Source of the DNA: Dillenia suffruticosa
Taxonomy: Eukaryota > Streptophyta > Magnoliopsida > Dilleniales > Dilleniaceae
NCBI GenBank assembly: GCA_033439265.1
Contig: JAVTVX010000011.1
Span: forward strand, 10,540,590 to 10,604,589
Length of the DNA: 64,000 nt
Reading direction: 5' to 3'
Notes under the pieces: generated by a model
Told to the model about the DNA's origin: nothing
Seen by the model: the letters and a program-made list of their open reading frames with translations, nothing else
Databases searched by the model: none
Program-made: the position numbers and the translations under genes
In this document: piece after piece, positions 42,561 through 54,860 of the stretch
Position numbering within the stretch: position 1 is the first letter of the stretch
Layout: each line of letters begins with the position of its first letter

Positions 42561-44473
42561 TAAATGACTCTAAGTTTCAATTTTTGCACTTGGGTTTCGA
42601 AATTCTTTAGTAATTGGACTTAAATTGTTCGTAATTGTTTCAAATTTGAAAACATTCAGATTTTAGACCAAACCAACGGGCGAACGAAAGATAGATCTGA
42701 GATCCGAGATCCGAAAAACCCTAGGTGAGAGAAATGAAATCTCTTCAACCTTTGAATAAACTTTGTCAAATTAGGTAGTATTAGTTGGTTTTAAATTCGA
42801 ATTAAGATTGATTTTGATTTTGTTATTTACTTATAAATAGAATGAAATTGATGACATTGGAATATGTTTATAAATTGAGGAATTTAGGGTTTGTATGAAT
42901 TTAAGGAAAATGATAAACCCTGACAATAGTCGAAATCTGATGAAAATTGTGATGATTGATTAGGTTGGTTATTTTGGTGATTCGATTGAGGGAAGCATTG
43001 CTTTACGTATTGTGGTTTTATTGGGGAGTGCGCTATCCTCCCCAAAAACAGTGAGTGGGATTTATTTCAATACTTTTGTTTAATATGTAAACTCTGTTTT
43101 ACAACATTTTGATAAATGAGCATGATTTGTCGTATGCTTGAAATGTTTTGACTGTTTTTAAAATTGATTTTTGTGAACCGATGGAGTGTCCAAAAACTGT
43201 GTTGAATTATGAAATTATGCATCCATGTGGTTGAAATGTATAATGTGCCATTTTATGCTATATGTTGCATTTGGTTTGTAAACCTGATTTCGGCACATTT
43301 TTTTTTATGTGATATTGATTTTAGCCTTGAGGGCTTTGGATTGTATTGTTCCGTAGCTACGAAGGACACCGTGAGAGACGCTTTGGTGGCGTCCGGATAT
43401 GCCTAGGCCTGGGGTATCCCACGAGTTGTCGTGATTTGATTATCGACACGGTACTAAACAGGTTGAACCCGAAAGGGGGAGGATTTGGATTTAGATTTTG
43501 ATATCCTCTCCAAGTCTAGCACCTGGACGAGGTTCGTCGCCAATGCCGGGGTAGAGAGCACTTTAAATAAACTTGCATATAACACCCTCAGTGCGCCTGT
43601 CATAGGTCACGGTAGACCTCTGCCAGGACATTTTCGACTAGCAGCTCTATGATTTTAATGACAGTGTTTTGGATGCATATTTGACTTGATAATGCGTGCA
43701 AATGACATATTGTTGAAATGAAAAGCATGATGATATGAAATATGATTTGTATACTTGTGTTTTGACACTCCAGCTTCAAACTCCATATTTGACGATTGCA
43801 TTGACCCACTCACTCACTGGGTATTCTTCCCCGAGTACTCACCCCTCATTTCCCTTCTTGTTTCAGAGATAGTGTTTGGCAAGGAGCGTTGATTTTAGGA
43901 CGCTCAGTATCATTGGGAGATTTGATCTGGATTTGAGGAGTTATTGTATATTTCCGCTGCAATTTCGTGAGTTAGTAATTGTATTGGTGATGTATATGTA
44001 TTATGAGATCAATAGACGACCATTGTATAATTCTGGGATGACTGTATAAATATGGACATGTCATTGCATAACATTGCATTGAGGTATTTCTGGTTCATTG
44101 TGTAAGTACTTGGGAATGTGTCATGTCTTAGAAGTGTCCTCTAGGATCGCTCGGTGCCTCCTCTAAATCACAGGAGGGGCGACTGGCGGCTGTCCATGCC
44201 TTTGATGGGGGCATGGCAGTAGAGGTTTGTGGTTAGGTTGTTGGAAATTTTTATAGCCTTGCGTTACCTGGATGTTGGCTGTGAGATTGGTTGATTTTGG
44301 AGAGGCCGGGAGGGCCATTTGATTATACAACAGGATGATTGTGATTTATACAGGGTAAATTGTACTTGGGAAACCTTCGAAATATGGGGAGGTTCTGCCC
44401 GATTTTCTGTAAAAATACAGCCGGCATTCAGAATAACGGGCGGCTGCTCACGATCCCGGTTTGGGGCGTGACA

Positions 44474-45000
44474 TGATAAATATAGTATTTCACTCATATC
44501 TTGATAAATTTGTAATTATGTTTCTCGATGACATATTGATATATTCAAAGAATAATGAGGAATACTCGAAACATTTTAAAATTGTTTTACAGACTTTTCG
44601 AGAAAAGAAATTGTATGCTAAGTTTTTTAAGTATGAATTTTGATAAAGGGAGATCGGATTCTTGGGGCATATAGTATCTGTAAAAGAATATTGATGGATC
44701 CAAGGAAAGTTAAGGCTATCTTGAAGTGGGAACAACCGAGGAATGTGAAAGAGGTTGGAAGTTTCCTTGGGTTAATAGGATATTATAGAAAATTTGTTGA
44801 TGAATTTTCTAGGATTACACCTCCATTGTCTAATTTGACAAAAAAAGGAATTAAATTTAGGTGGGATGAGAAGTGTGAAACTAGCTTTCAAGAACTCAAG
44901 AAGACGTTGACATCCACTTCCATCCTTACTCTCCCATCAAGTGAAGGTGGATATGTAGTATATAGTGATACAGTAAATAAGCATTAGGATGTGTATTACT
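44474..45000 (+). pseudogene. Reverse transcriptase of gypsy element 2, C-terminal part
   Basis: It resumes [20 protein letters not shown] with the catalytic FLDD at 44521-44532, then [19 protein letters not shown]. After a frameshift it continues EVGSFLGLIGYYRKFVDEFS and PLSNLTKKG into the start of RNase H (PSSEGGYVVYSDT). Confidence 0.93.
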
Positions 45001-45320
45001 GCAAAATGATAAGGTGATAGTTTACGCCTCCCACTAACTAAAGAAGAATGAAGAAAATTATCATATTCATGATCTGGAGTTAGCTACAATTATATTTCTA
45101 CGGAGAGACTTGTAAGATTTTCACCGACTACAAAAGTTTGAAGTATTTGCTCACACAAAAGGAGTTGAACTTGAGGTAAAGAAGATTGTTTGAGTTGATT
45201 AAAAACTATAATTTGGTTATAGATTACTATCCTCATAAGGCCAATGTAGTTATAGGTTCTTTGAGTCAGAAATTTTCATCTAATTTAGAGTCTTATGGGA
45301 ATTCTTACCTTTCTTGTTTG
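45001..45320 (+). pseudogene. RNase H remnant of gypsy element 2
   Basis: Scattered blocks equivalent to NYxxHDLELA (about 45055-45085), [10 protein letters not shown] (about 45118-45150) and LELIKNYNLVIDYYPHKANV (about 45195-45250) are visible in shifting frames. Confidence 0.75.
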
Positions 45321-45559
45321 GTTGAAATCTGAGCCCTTGGGGTTAGATTAGGAAATGATGATCATGGTGCATTACTGGTTAGTTTTGAGGTAAGGCCAAC
45401 TTTGGTGGATCATACTCAAGAGATCCAAAATGTTAGTGATAAATTAAAGGCAATAGTTGAAAAAGTCCAAAATGGAGAAGGGGTGAGTTTAGAATCCAAG
45501 GAGATGTGATACTTGTGTTTAAAAATATAATTTGTTTTCCTAAGAACATTGATGTCCGT

Positions 45560-46600
45560 AAAGCTATTCTTGAGGAAGCACACTGATGGGTCTATCCTAT
45601 GCACCCAAGAAGTACTAAGATGTACCGAACGATTAAGGAGACTTATTGGTGGTTTGGAATGAAAAGGAAGATTGCTGAATTTGTATCCAAGTGCTTAATA
45701 TGTCAGTAAACGAAAGCTAAATACCAAAGGCTTGCTGTTGTATACCAATCATTACCAATTCTCGAGTGGAAGTGGAAGCATATTACTATGGATTTTGTAT
45801 TTTTTTTCTCCAGGTATGATGCTATTTTGGTGATTGTAGACTGTCTCACTAAGTCAGCTCACTTATTGTCAATCCAAAACACATATCCTTTGGAAAAGTT
45901 AGTTAAACTATACATTGATGAAATTGTGGGACTCCATGGGGTCCCTATGTCGTTCGTGTCTGATTGCGACCCTCGTTTTACCTCTCGATTTTGGTCGAAA
46001 CTATTAGAATTCTTAGGTATTCAATTGAAGTTTAACACTAACTTTCACCCTCAAACTGATGGACAATCAGAACACATAATCCAAATATTAAAAGACATGT
46101 TTAGAGTTTGTATAATGGACTTTTAGGGTAGTTAGGATAGACACCTTTCCTTGATAGAGTTTGTTGATAATAATAGTTAGCAAGCTAGTATCGGAATGCC
46201 CCCTTATGAAGTCTTATATGGAGGAAAGTAAAGAACTCCATTGTATTTGGATGAGATTGGGGAAATGAAGGTTGAGAGTGTAGAGTTGATCGAGACCACT
46301 GTCGAGAAGGTGAAATTGATCCGAGAGAAGATTAAAGTAGCTCAAAATCGGCAAAAGAACTATATTGATAACATAGGATGATCCCAGGAGTTTGAAGTGG
46401 GGGATAAGGTATTTTGAAAGTATCCCCTTGGAAAGGTTGTTATGGAGACAAAGAAAATTAAATTTTCATTACATTGACCCTTTCAAGATCATAGAAAAGG
46501 TTGAAAAAGTGGTTATCGGTTGGAAATACCACTAGAGTTGGAAAAATTCATAATATTTTCCATATTTCGATATTAAATAAGTACTTTCTAGATCCTTTCC
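45560..46600 (+). pseudogene. Integrase of gypsy element 2
   Basis: The HHCC region is at about 45580-45710 (HRWVYPMHPRSTKMYRTI, WWFGMKRKIAEFVSKCLICQ). The core frame (45788-46126) shows the D-D-E triad: VDCLTKSAH, SDCDPRFTS and TDGQSEH. Later blocks give ERVG/chromo-proximal features such as ISILNKY near 46565-46580. Several stops are present. Confidence 0.9.
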
Positions 46601-46858
46601 ATATTCAGCAAACTCCTACAATTGAGTTGAGAGAACATTTGAATTTTTGAGTCCAATTGGTAGCCATCGTACAAAAGCAAGTAAAGAGATTGAGAAATAA
46701 GCAGATACCAATTGTTAAGATTATATAGAAGAACAATCATGATGAAGAGATGATTTGGAAACTTGAGAATATGATGAGGAAGCAATATCCCCACCTGTTT
46801 TAAGAATAATAATTTAATGAAATTTTGAATACAAAATTTTCTTTTGGGGGATAGAAAT

Positions 46859-47195
46859 TGTAGCATTAGGAAAGTTCGATTGTGATATTGATACTAAAGT
46901 AACTATTTGAAATTTCTATATTTTATAAAATGCGAGAAAATAATTAATTTGAATTTAAATATGGATTTTGTCTTTTAGGTTGCACGTGAATTTCCTTAGA
47001 TTCTTGATGGATAGACTTTTAATTTTTAAGTGTTCGGTTACTAGAGTGCTATGTGTTCGATAGAAATTGACTTTTTAGTGAGAGAAATTGATTTATTCGA
47101 TAGAAGTGTAACTTTGATAGACTGTTTTTTCAAATTTTGATTCCTTAGTGGTGATCATCTCTTGGTGATTTTTATCTCTCGATTCATGACTCTAC
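46859..47195 (+). repeat. Start of the 3' LTR of gypsy element 2
   Basis: A purine-rich tract (GGGGGATAGAAA, 46846-46857) precedes TGTAGCATTAGG, the usual PPT/LTR border. The LTR is interrupted at 47196 by element 3. Confidence 0.65.
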
Positions 47196-49942
47196 TGTAA
47201 GGTTCCATTTCTAGAAAATATTAAAAAATGCATTTGCATTAGTATTTTATTAAACACATTTAAATTTTTCAAATCGCATTTGTGATAAAATTCATTGATT
47301 TCCTTTTATTTGCGATATATGTTTTAATTTTTATGTTTATTGTTTTAAAAGAGATCGAATATCTTAAAATTAGTATAGATTAGTGGGATATGTTGATAAA
47401 TGAGAGCAGTCAGAATAAGTCAAAAAGAGAACCGAACTAGGGTTCAATATGGGACCCACCAAAGGAAAAAATAAATAATAAAAATAAAAATAAATTTGAA
47501 AAGAAAAAGGATATCATGGCACATCATCACACACCATATGGCACTCCTATTTTTGACACCTTACCATGCCTAGGAGACCACAATCTACTTAGAATTGAAA
47601 TGAGAGAGTGAGAGAATGAGATCTTTCATTTTTGAGTACTATTCACATTTTTCTCTTCCTCATTCCAAAAACCAAAACCTAATGCAATAAGGTGTCCTTT
47701 AAACTTAAATTAAACCATCTCCATCCATATACATGTTAATCCTAGTCTTTGGGAAGTAAAAAGGGCTGTAAGAAATATAAAAAACAACCTAAAAATTTAA
47801 AGAAAATTTGGAGAGGAAACGAATGAACTCAAAAATAAAATTATAAGTTTGAGACAAGTATCATATTTGTGTTTGTTTTTTTGATACCTAATAGTTACGT
47901 TTAATATGTATTTACATTGTTTGTGGTATTAAAATAAGGATAAAATAAAAAATGAAAAGAAAATTTAAAATTGGAACATCAAAAGATGGAAGAAAACCAT
48001 AATTTAATATTCTTGACAGTTTGATCTGATGTAATTTTTAGTCATAACATTTTTTGCACAACTCCAAATTGAATACGGTTTTCTTTTGATAAAACTAAAC
48101 TTTAATAACTTTAAAATGACATATGATTCGAAGAGTTTTGTGGAGAATTGATTTTTTTGTGAATTTTTGAAATAATATGATTTCTGAAAAAACTACCTTA
48201 TTTCACAATACGATCATACTCTATTCTTTATTCAATATCTTTTTCTATACAACTACAAATCGAGTGAGCTTCTATAGCTTCAAAATGACATATAATCCAA
48301 AGAGATTCCTTAAGAAATGTATTTTTGGTAAATTTTCAAATTGTCATGTTATTTGTAAAAAAAACTGCCCTATTTCTGTTTGTTTCTATGTTGAAATTTG
48401 GTTCGATTGTTAGTTATCTTCTAAGTTGAATTAGGTTAATCTATTAACACAAATATTGTAGGCTATGTCTAATCATTAAATGGCCACCAGAATCACCCCA
48501 ATCCGATATGTATAGAAAAAGTTATGTTAATTTTTCTATGACTGCGCAAGTTGTATTATGAATTTTGATTTGTAACATTATTTGATATGGTTTTCTCTAT
48601 GCAATTGGTATTGAAATTAGCTATGAATATAAAAGTTGTAGTTCTAAATCTTAATTTTGTGTGACAACTGAATTCATCTCACTCCAAATATTACAGTCCA
48701 AGATATGACAGTTTTATCAAAACTTGCTTGTACTGGAAACTTATTGAAATAACTCATTAGAGTACTATAAGTTGGTTGACCATAGAGACTGCATATTAGT
48801 GATGTTAGGTTATGAACCATGTATAATCTTTGTGATAAATTTGGATCTTTGTGATCATTATATCATGTAAATATAAAGTAATATAAAAAGAAATTGATAA
48901 CAAGATAATTCTTTTGAAAGTTTTGCGAAGCCTGTAGGTGAAATTTAAGGAGTACAGTTAGTATATGGAATTTTGAAAGCTTTGCGAAACCTGCATAAAC
49001 AGTTTGAGAAATTATGGATGTATCTTTTCTCCCTACGATGATAGAATTAGAAGCCAGTGAAGTGTTTGAGATATTTAATCTAAAAAGTCCTAGATTTTAT
49101 TTTGGTGTAGCAAATTTTGGCTTGCTCTTCCAAACCCTCATACACTAATTTGATTAGATATTTTATTCCTTTTTTTAATATCAAATTCAAATTAGAATAG
49201 CAAAGATAGAGAATGACAATAAATCTAGAGTAGGAATTGTACGTATTTCTTTGGGATTGTTTGAGATAATGTGTATCTCTTATGTATTTTTTGATGTCAC
49301 GCTATTTGCATGTTGATATTGATATGCCTATGACTGCTTACTTGTTATGCATGCTATTAATTCCCCTTGTACTTGCTCAGGTTATACTAATTTAGATATC
49401 CTTATTTTAAGGTGATCAGGGAGACAAAAAAGAATCAAAGGGTAAAGGCCTTTGAACCAAGGGATTTCGATCCCTACTCTTTTTCGACCAATTTATATTG
49501 TTAAGACATGTTATTCTTGTATTTCTTTTGAATTTGTATAAGTTACCTATTTTATGTAAATGAATAGTTGAAGGTCAAAGAGAGTCTTATATGTATAGTT
49601 TTATTTATACTTTGACTATATATTATGGTGTGTTGTCAGATGGTTGAAAGAACTATTAATATATGTTTGTTTGATATTAGAGGTGTTTTGTTTATTTTAA
49701 CAGATTTTATATTAACTCCAGATGATTAAATAGTTACAAAATAGGGAAAACTTTGCCATTATTTTATTTAGAAAAAATAATTAATTTATTTTTTTAATAT
49801 AAATCATATTTCGTGTTATCAGAAATAGGGAGTGCGACTGTCGCGAGTCTCAATGTTAAATTTTAATTGTGTTAATTGTTTCCGCATTTGCATGTTTGTT
49901 CTCTTTTATTTGGTGGAACTACACCTGAATAGTGGGTCCTCA
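47196..49942 (+). repeat. 5' LTR of gypsy element 3 (about 2.6-2.75 kb)
   Basis: It starts TGTAAGGTTCC. Similarity to the 3' LTR ends at GTTATCA (49821), but the primer-binding site lies 125 bp further, so the LTR may extend to CCTCA at 49942. Regions with repeated CTCCACAACTTTAAAATGACATAT-type words occur twice (about 48085-48130 and 48260-48300). Confidence 0.85.
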
Positions 49943-49946
49943 TAGT

Positions 49947-49959
49947 TGGTATCAGAGCC
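49947..49959 (+). other. Primer-binding site of gypsy element 3
   Basis: TGGTATCAGAGCC is a perfect 13-base match to the initiator tRNA-Met complement used by plant LTR retrotransposons. Confidence 0.93.
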
Positions 49960-50065
49960 AGGTTTTGGGTAATTTACACCTAGGATTTGGGACTATAGGC
50001 ATAGATTACTAAATATGGGATGGTTTTTCTAATGAGTTATGTTGTTTGTCATTTCCTCAGGTTAT

Positions 50066-51240
50066 AAAATGGTTAAGATTAGAAGACAAAATGAAATACC
50101 TCCTGAAGGGGAATCTAAAGATGATCAACAGAGGCAGGAGCCTCAGTCCCAGACGCACGATGCTCAGAAATCACTGGAGCCAGATCTGGGACAAGTTTTG
50201 GATACTTTAGTAACTGTGGTAGGTACTATATCTGGGGACATTTGCAGATTGACAGAGAGACTATCTCAATCAGTATCAGGGAGTGAAACTACAAATATCT
50301 CTCCAATTATTCATACTCTCCTACTTCCTCAGTTATGCTAGTTTCAATAGCTATAGCTGTATCAATTGGTTTTGAATCAGATCAGGCTATATTAGGTAGA
50401 GATTAGAGAGCCACTAAGTATGGAGAGGGATTTAGAGATAGAGGGAACACTAGTATGTGTCGAGAGGACCATCGGTTTTAGAAATTTATGACTGAGTTCA
50501 AGAAGATGGAGACGATAATTTTTTCAGGAAGTGATGATTTTCATATTGCAGAGACCTGGATTGTGGAGATACAAAGTTTTTTCTCTGAATTTATGATTGC
50601 TGAGGAATACAAGATTAGATTTGCCATCCATTATCTAAACGAAGCTACTTATAGTTGGTGGAGTTCGGAGTTGAGACTCCGATATGCGAATGACCTTTAG
50701 TGTATTTGCTGGGGTGATTTCCCTCAGATTTTTTATGCGAGATATATATCTACTTTTATTAGAGATCAGAATATATTTGAATTTCTAAATTTTAGATAGG
50801 ACAGTCAGACTGTAAGTCAGTATGAAGACCGTTTTGCTAAACTGTTGATTTATACTCTAAAATTAGTTAATTCAAAAGAAAAGAGAACAATGAGATTTAG
50901 AAAAGAATTGCGATCATTTTTCTAGAGGTACCTGGTAGCTTAGCCTTTTATTACTTATATGAACCTAGTGAATAATTCAAATACTTTATAATTGGTTACT
51001 GAAAATAGATAGGAAAGTTTACGGGGAAAAAGGTTAGCAAAAATTCAAACTTCAGTTGTAAAGAAGAAAAAATGAGAAGAAAAGGCATTTTGAGAAAGAC
51101 AAGAGCACCCGAAATAGGCCATCACGTCCTATTTGTGAAAATCTTCATACAGGTCCATGTGAAGGAGGAACGAGACTTTGTTTTATATGTTTTCAGCCGG
51201 ACCATTTATGCTTCACATTGTTCTCTTAGGCCTGGATAGT
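50066..51240 (+). pseudogene. Gag of gypsy element 3
   Basis: The start MVKIRRQNEIPPEGESKDDQ (50069) is followed by an acidic Gln-rich leader. The capsid core at 50488-50700 reads FSGSDDFHIAETWIVEIQSF, then FAIHYLNEATYSWW. A degenerate zinc knuckle (CFICFQPDH at about 51183-51210) has its last Cys in another frame. Stops at 50341, 50700 and later. Confidence 0.88.
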
Positions 51241-51439
51241 CGCAGTCTGCTCCTTTACAACATGTACCACCACTTTGACCTCTACCAGGCAGCCCCTCTA
51301 GTTCTTTTAAGGCCAAAACGACATAAACCAGCTTTACCATCACGGCCACAGTAGAGACGACCTCAAGGTATGCCACCAGTCCTAGGAGGTCAGGGTAGAG
51401 TTCATGTAGTTATTGTTCAAGAGAGTCATGATGTGGGTT

Positions 51440-51958
51440 GCTAGCCCACTTGGGAATGATATTCTTATTGCTGAGATTTATAGAGGTTGTCTTGTGAGCT
51501 TTCAAAGGTATGATTTCAACAATGATTTGCTACTATTTGAGTTGATAGATTTGGATATAATTCTTGGTATGGATTGATTATCGGCTAATTATATATTGGT
51601 TAATTGTCACTGGAAAATTATTTGCTTTTCACCACCAGAACAGTCGCAGGTGTTTTCTATTGGTGATAGATTTATTAGAGATCCAGTTATATCTTTTATT
51701 CAAATGATTATGATGTTATCCAAGAGTTGTCAGGAATATTTAGTTTATGTCACTGAAGACAAGAAAGAGCAATTGAAACTGTTTGACATACTAGTGATTC
51801 ACGATTTCTCATATGTGTTTTTAAATGATTTGCTCGACTTGCCACCAGTTAGAGAGATAAAGTTTACTATTGATGTGATGCTAGATACCATAACCATCTC
51901 CACAGCTCCATATAGGATGGCATCAGCTGAATTGAAAGAGTTGAAAACTCAGTTATAG
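51440..51958 (+). pseudogene. Protease end and RT entry of gypsy element 3
   Basis: DLDIILGMD (about 51550-51575) is the conserved protease end motif, followed by a stop. The next frame (51596-51958) contains FSYVFLNDLLDLPPVREIKF, then TAPYRMASAELKELKTQL, the usual connection to the RT. Confidence 0.85.
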
Positions 51959-51964
51959 GAACTT

Positions 51965-52620
51965 GTGGACAAAGTGTTTGTTCATCTGAGTATTTCTCCT
52001 TGGGGTGCACCAGCTTTAATCATAAAGAAGAAGGATGATTCCTTGCGGTTGTGTATTGATTATCGCAAACTGAATCAAATTACGATAAAAAATAAATCCC
52101 CCTCACCGAGAATTGATTATATGTTTGATCAGTTGAGAGATATTATAGTTTTCTCCAAACAATATCTTAGATTGGGCTATCATCAAATTAGGGCCAGAGA
52201 GGAAGATATACCTATGACGACATCAAGTTACTATAAAAAATAAATACCCCTTACCGAGAATTGATTATATGTTTGTTTAGTTGAAAGATATTACAGTTTT
52301 CTCCAAACTGGATCTTAGATCAGACTATCATCAGATTATGGTCAAAGAGGAAGATATACCTAAGATGTCTTTTCGCACTTGTTATGATCACTATGAGTTT
52401 TTGGTTATACCATTTGGGTTAATCAATACCTCAATAGTTTTTATAGATTTGAGAAACCATATTTTCAAAATCTATCTAGATGACTTCATTGTGGTGTTTA
52501 TTGATGATACGTTGGTTTATTCTAAAAATAGTACTCAACATGAACATCATCTTCGTATTACTTAATAGACTTTAAGGACCGGGAAATTATATGCCAAACT
52601 AAGTAAATGTGAATTCTAAC
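51965..52620 (+). pseudogene. Reverse transcriptase of gypsy element 3 with a 148-bp tandem duplication
   Basis: It reads [36 protein letters not shown], then DYMFDQLRD and GYHQI. A second copy of the last section follows (period 148 bp, not a multiple of 3, so the frame shifts). The second part gives [19 protein letters not shown] and the catalytic FIDD (52497-52508), followed by TLVYSKN. Confidence 0.93.
52080..52376. repeat. 148-bp tandem duplication within the element 3 RT gene
   Basis: ACCGAGAATTGATTATATG occurs at 52105 and 52253, and GGAAGATATACCT at 52201 and 52349, both exactly 148 bp apart. The copies differ by about 10%, so the duplication is old. Confidence 0.92.
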
Positions 52621-53310
52621 TCAATGAAATAACTTTTTTGGGTCACATTGTATCTGGTAAAGGGTTTTTATAGATCTGAAGAATATTAAAACTGTTGTTA
52701 ACTAGTCCACATCTACTACAGTTATGGACGTGCGTAGTTTTTTGAGTTTGATAGGTTATTACCATATATTTGTTAAGGATTGTTCTTCGATAGTTACTCC
52801 ACTTATAAGATTAACTCGTAAGAATGTATCATTTATATGAGATGAAGAATATGAGACTAGTTTTTAGACTCTAAAGGATAAAATTGTATCGACTCTAATC
52901 TAACATTACGGGTTAGTAGATAAAGATATGTAATCTTTAGTGATACATTCTGAACCGGTTTTGGTTGTGTTCTTATGTAGGGACAAAATGTAATAGCCTA
53001 TACTTCTAGATAGTTGAAATCTCATGAAGAGAATTATTCTACACATGATCTAGAGCTTGTAATTATTGTTTTTGTTTTGCTAATTTGGAGGCATTACCTT
53101 TATGGTGAGCACTGTAAAATATTTACTGATTATCAGAGTCTTAAATACTTATTTAGTTAAAAGAAATTGAATTTAAGACAACACAGATGGCTTGAATTAT
53201 TAAAGGACTATGATGTTATCGTTGAGTATCAACTCGACAAAACAAATGTTGTAGCAGATGCTCTTAACTATAAATCTACTGTACCATTAGTAACTCTACA
53301 AGTAAGAGAA
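52621..53310 (+). pseudogene. RT connection and RNase H of gypsy element 3
   Basis: Blocks equivalent to FLGHIVS, SLIGYYHIFVKD and PLIRLTRKN are followed by RNase H pieces ([45 protein letters not shown]). Many stops interrupt them. Confidence 0.85.
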
Positions 53311-53509
53311 TATTAGATAATAACTGAGTTTGAGCAGTTGATGATTGATATTGCTATTACCAGCTAGGGGTCTCTTTTGGTTTGGTTTATTGTTCGACCA
53401 AATCTATCTAATCGCATTAGGCTAGGTCAGCAGACTGATGAGGAGACAATTAAACTTGGGGAAGACTTTCTTAAAAGGGGAAACCTGAATTCAATATATG
53501 AAATAAAAT

Positions 53510-54850
53510 AGTTAGATTTCAGGATAGGGTAGTGGTTCCGGAGGCCCAGGGATTACGAAGATTATTTTTGAAGGAAGCACATAATTCAGTCTTTTCTTAT
53601 CATTCGGGATCCACCAATATGTATAGGGATTTACGTCAACCCTTTTGGTGGCCCGGTATGAAGAGAGATATTACAACATTTATTTACAGATGTTTAACAT
53701 GTTAACAAGTGAAAGCGAACACTAGAAACCTGATGTACTACTTGAGCTACTCGCTATCCTTGAGTGAAAATAGGAACATATCACCATGGATTTTGTCTCA
53801 GCATTGTCCAAAACTATGAGGAGAAATGATGCCATATGGGTTATAGTAGATCGTCTCACCAAATTAGTTCACTTTCTCCCGGTTGCAGTAACTTATTCTA
53901 TGGAAAAATTAGCTAAATTTTATATGATGAGGTCATGAGATTATATGACATACTAGTATTCATTGTTTCTGAAAGAGATCCACGATTTATTTCTCAATTT
54001 TGGCAAAACTTTCAGACCAGGTTGGGAACTAGGCTTAATTTCTCTACAACATATCATTTTTAGATAGATGATCAGTCAAAAAGGACTATACAAACTCTAA
54101 AGAATATGTTGAGAGTTTGTGTTTTAGAGTTTCATGGTAGTTGGACTGAACATTTAATGTTAGTGTAATTTGCTTATAACAACTACTACTTCAGTATTGA
54201 CATGCCACCATTTGAAGTATTGTATAGGAGAAAATATAGGACTCCTCTTTGTTAGGATGAAGTGGGAGAAAAGCAGTTGTTTTAATTTGAAATTGGGCCT
54301 GTTTATCTACAAAAAATCACAAAAAAAGTTCGGATCATTCGAGAAAAGTTTAGAACTACTCAATCTTGCCAGAAGAGTTATGCTGATCAAATATGCAAAT
54401 ATTTGGAATTTGAGATAGAAGATAAAGTTTTCCGTAAAGTTTCTCCAATCAAATGGGTAGTGAGATTTTGAAAGAAAACTAGAAAACTCAGCTATAGATT
54501 TGTTAATCCTTTTGAGATCCTAGATAGAGTTGATTAGTTATTTATGAGTTAATTCTACTTCCAGCATTTGAGAGAGTTCACCATACCTTTTATGTTTCCA
54601 TGTTAAGAAAGTATGTTCATGATCCTTCATATGTGATCCAAGTTGCTGAAAATTTAACTTATGTTGAGCAGAGAGTCCATATTTTAGATTTTCGAGAGCA
54701 GAACTTAAGGAACAAAATTACCAGATTGATAAAAGTTCTGTGGAGTCACCATATCTCCGAGAAGGCATTCTGAGAGTTAGAATCACAAATGAGGAAATAA
54801 TACCAATATCTTTTTTAGCATGAGCGGTGATCTGGAGACCGGATCTTTTA
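53510..54850 (+). pseudogene. Integrase of gypsy element 3
   Basis: HHCC zinc region at about 53575-53710 (HSGSTNMYRDL, WWPGMKRDITTFIYRCLTC). The core pieces are MDFVSAL, VDRLTKLVHFLPV and SERDPRFIS, with the region matching TDGQSER changed near 54065-54090. A C-terminal part runs to about 54835. Frames shift repeatedly. Confidence 0.87.
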
Positions 54851-54860
54851 GGGAGAATGA

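Larger units (their letters stand above)
41732..44473 (+). mobile_element. Solo LTR, 2.74 kb, Tekay/Del-like gypsy type
   Basis: It begins TGTAATACCC and ends GGGGCGTGACA (TG...CA), flanked by a 5-bp duplication TGATA (41727-41731 and 44474-44478). The RT frame of element 2 resumes on its right side. It contains (AAAT)n and (CT)n microsatellites, a GC-rich 0.7-kb block, and a CCGAGTACTCACCCC word of the kind common in long chromovirus LTRs. It has no protein domain and no second LTR. A longer shared word, GACATGATA, at both ends would also allow a 9-bp duplication and a DNA-transposon reading, but the TG/CA ends favour an LTR. Confidence 0.82.

Noticed and set aside
41936..42589. Long overlapping open frames (up to 217 codons) on both strands
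   Set aside because: They come from a GC-rich low-complexity block inside the solo LTR; the composition is Ala/Arg/Ser/Pro repeats with no domain, and opposite strands are equally open.
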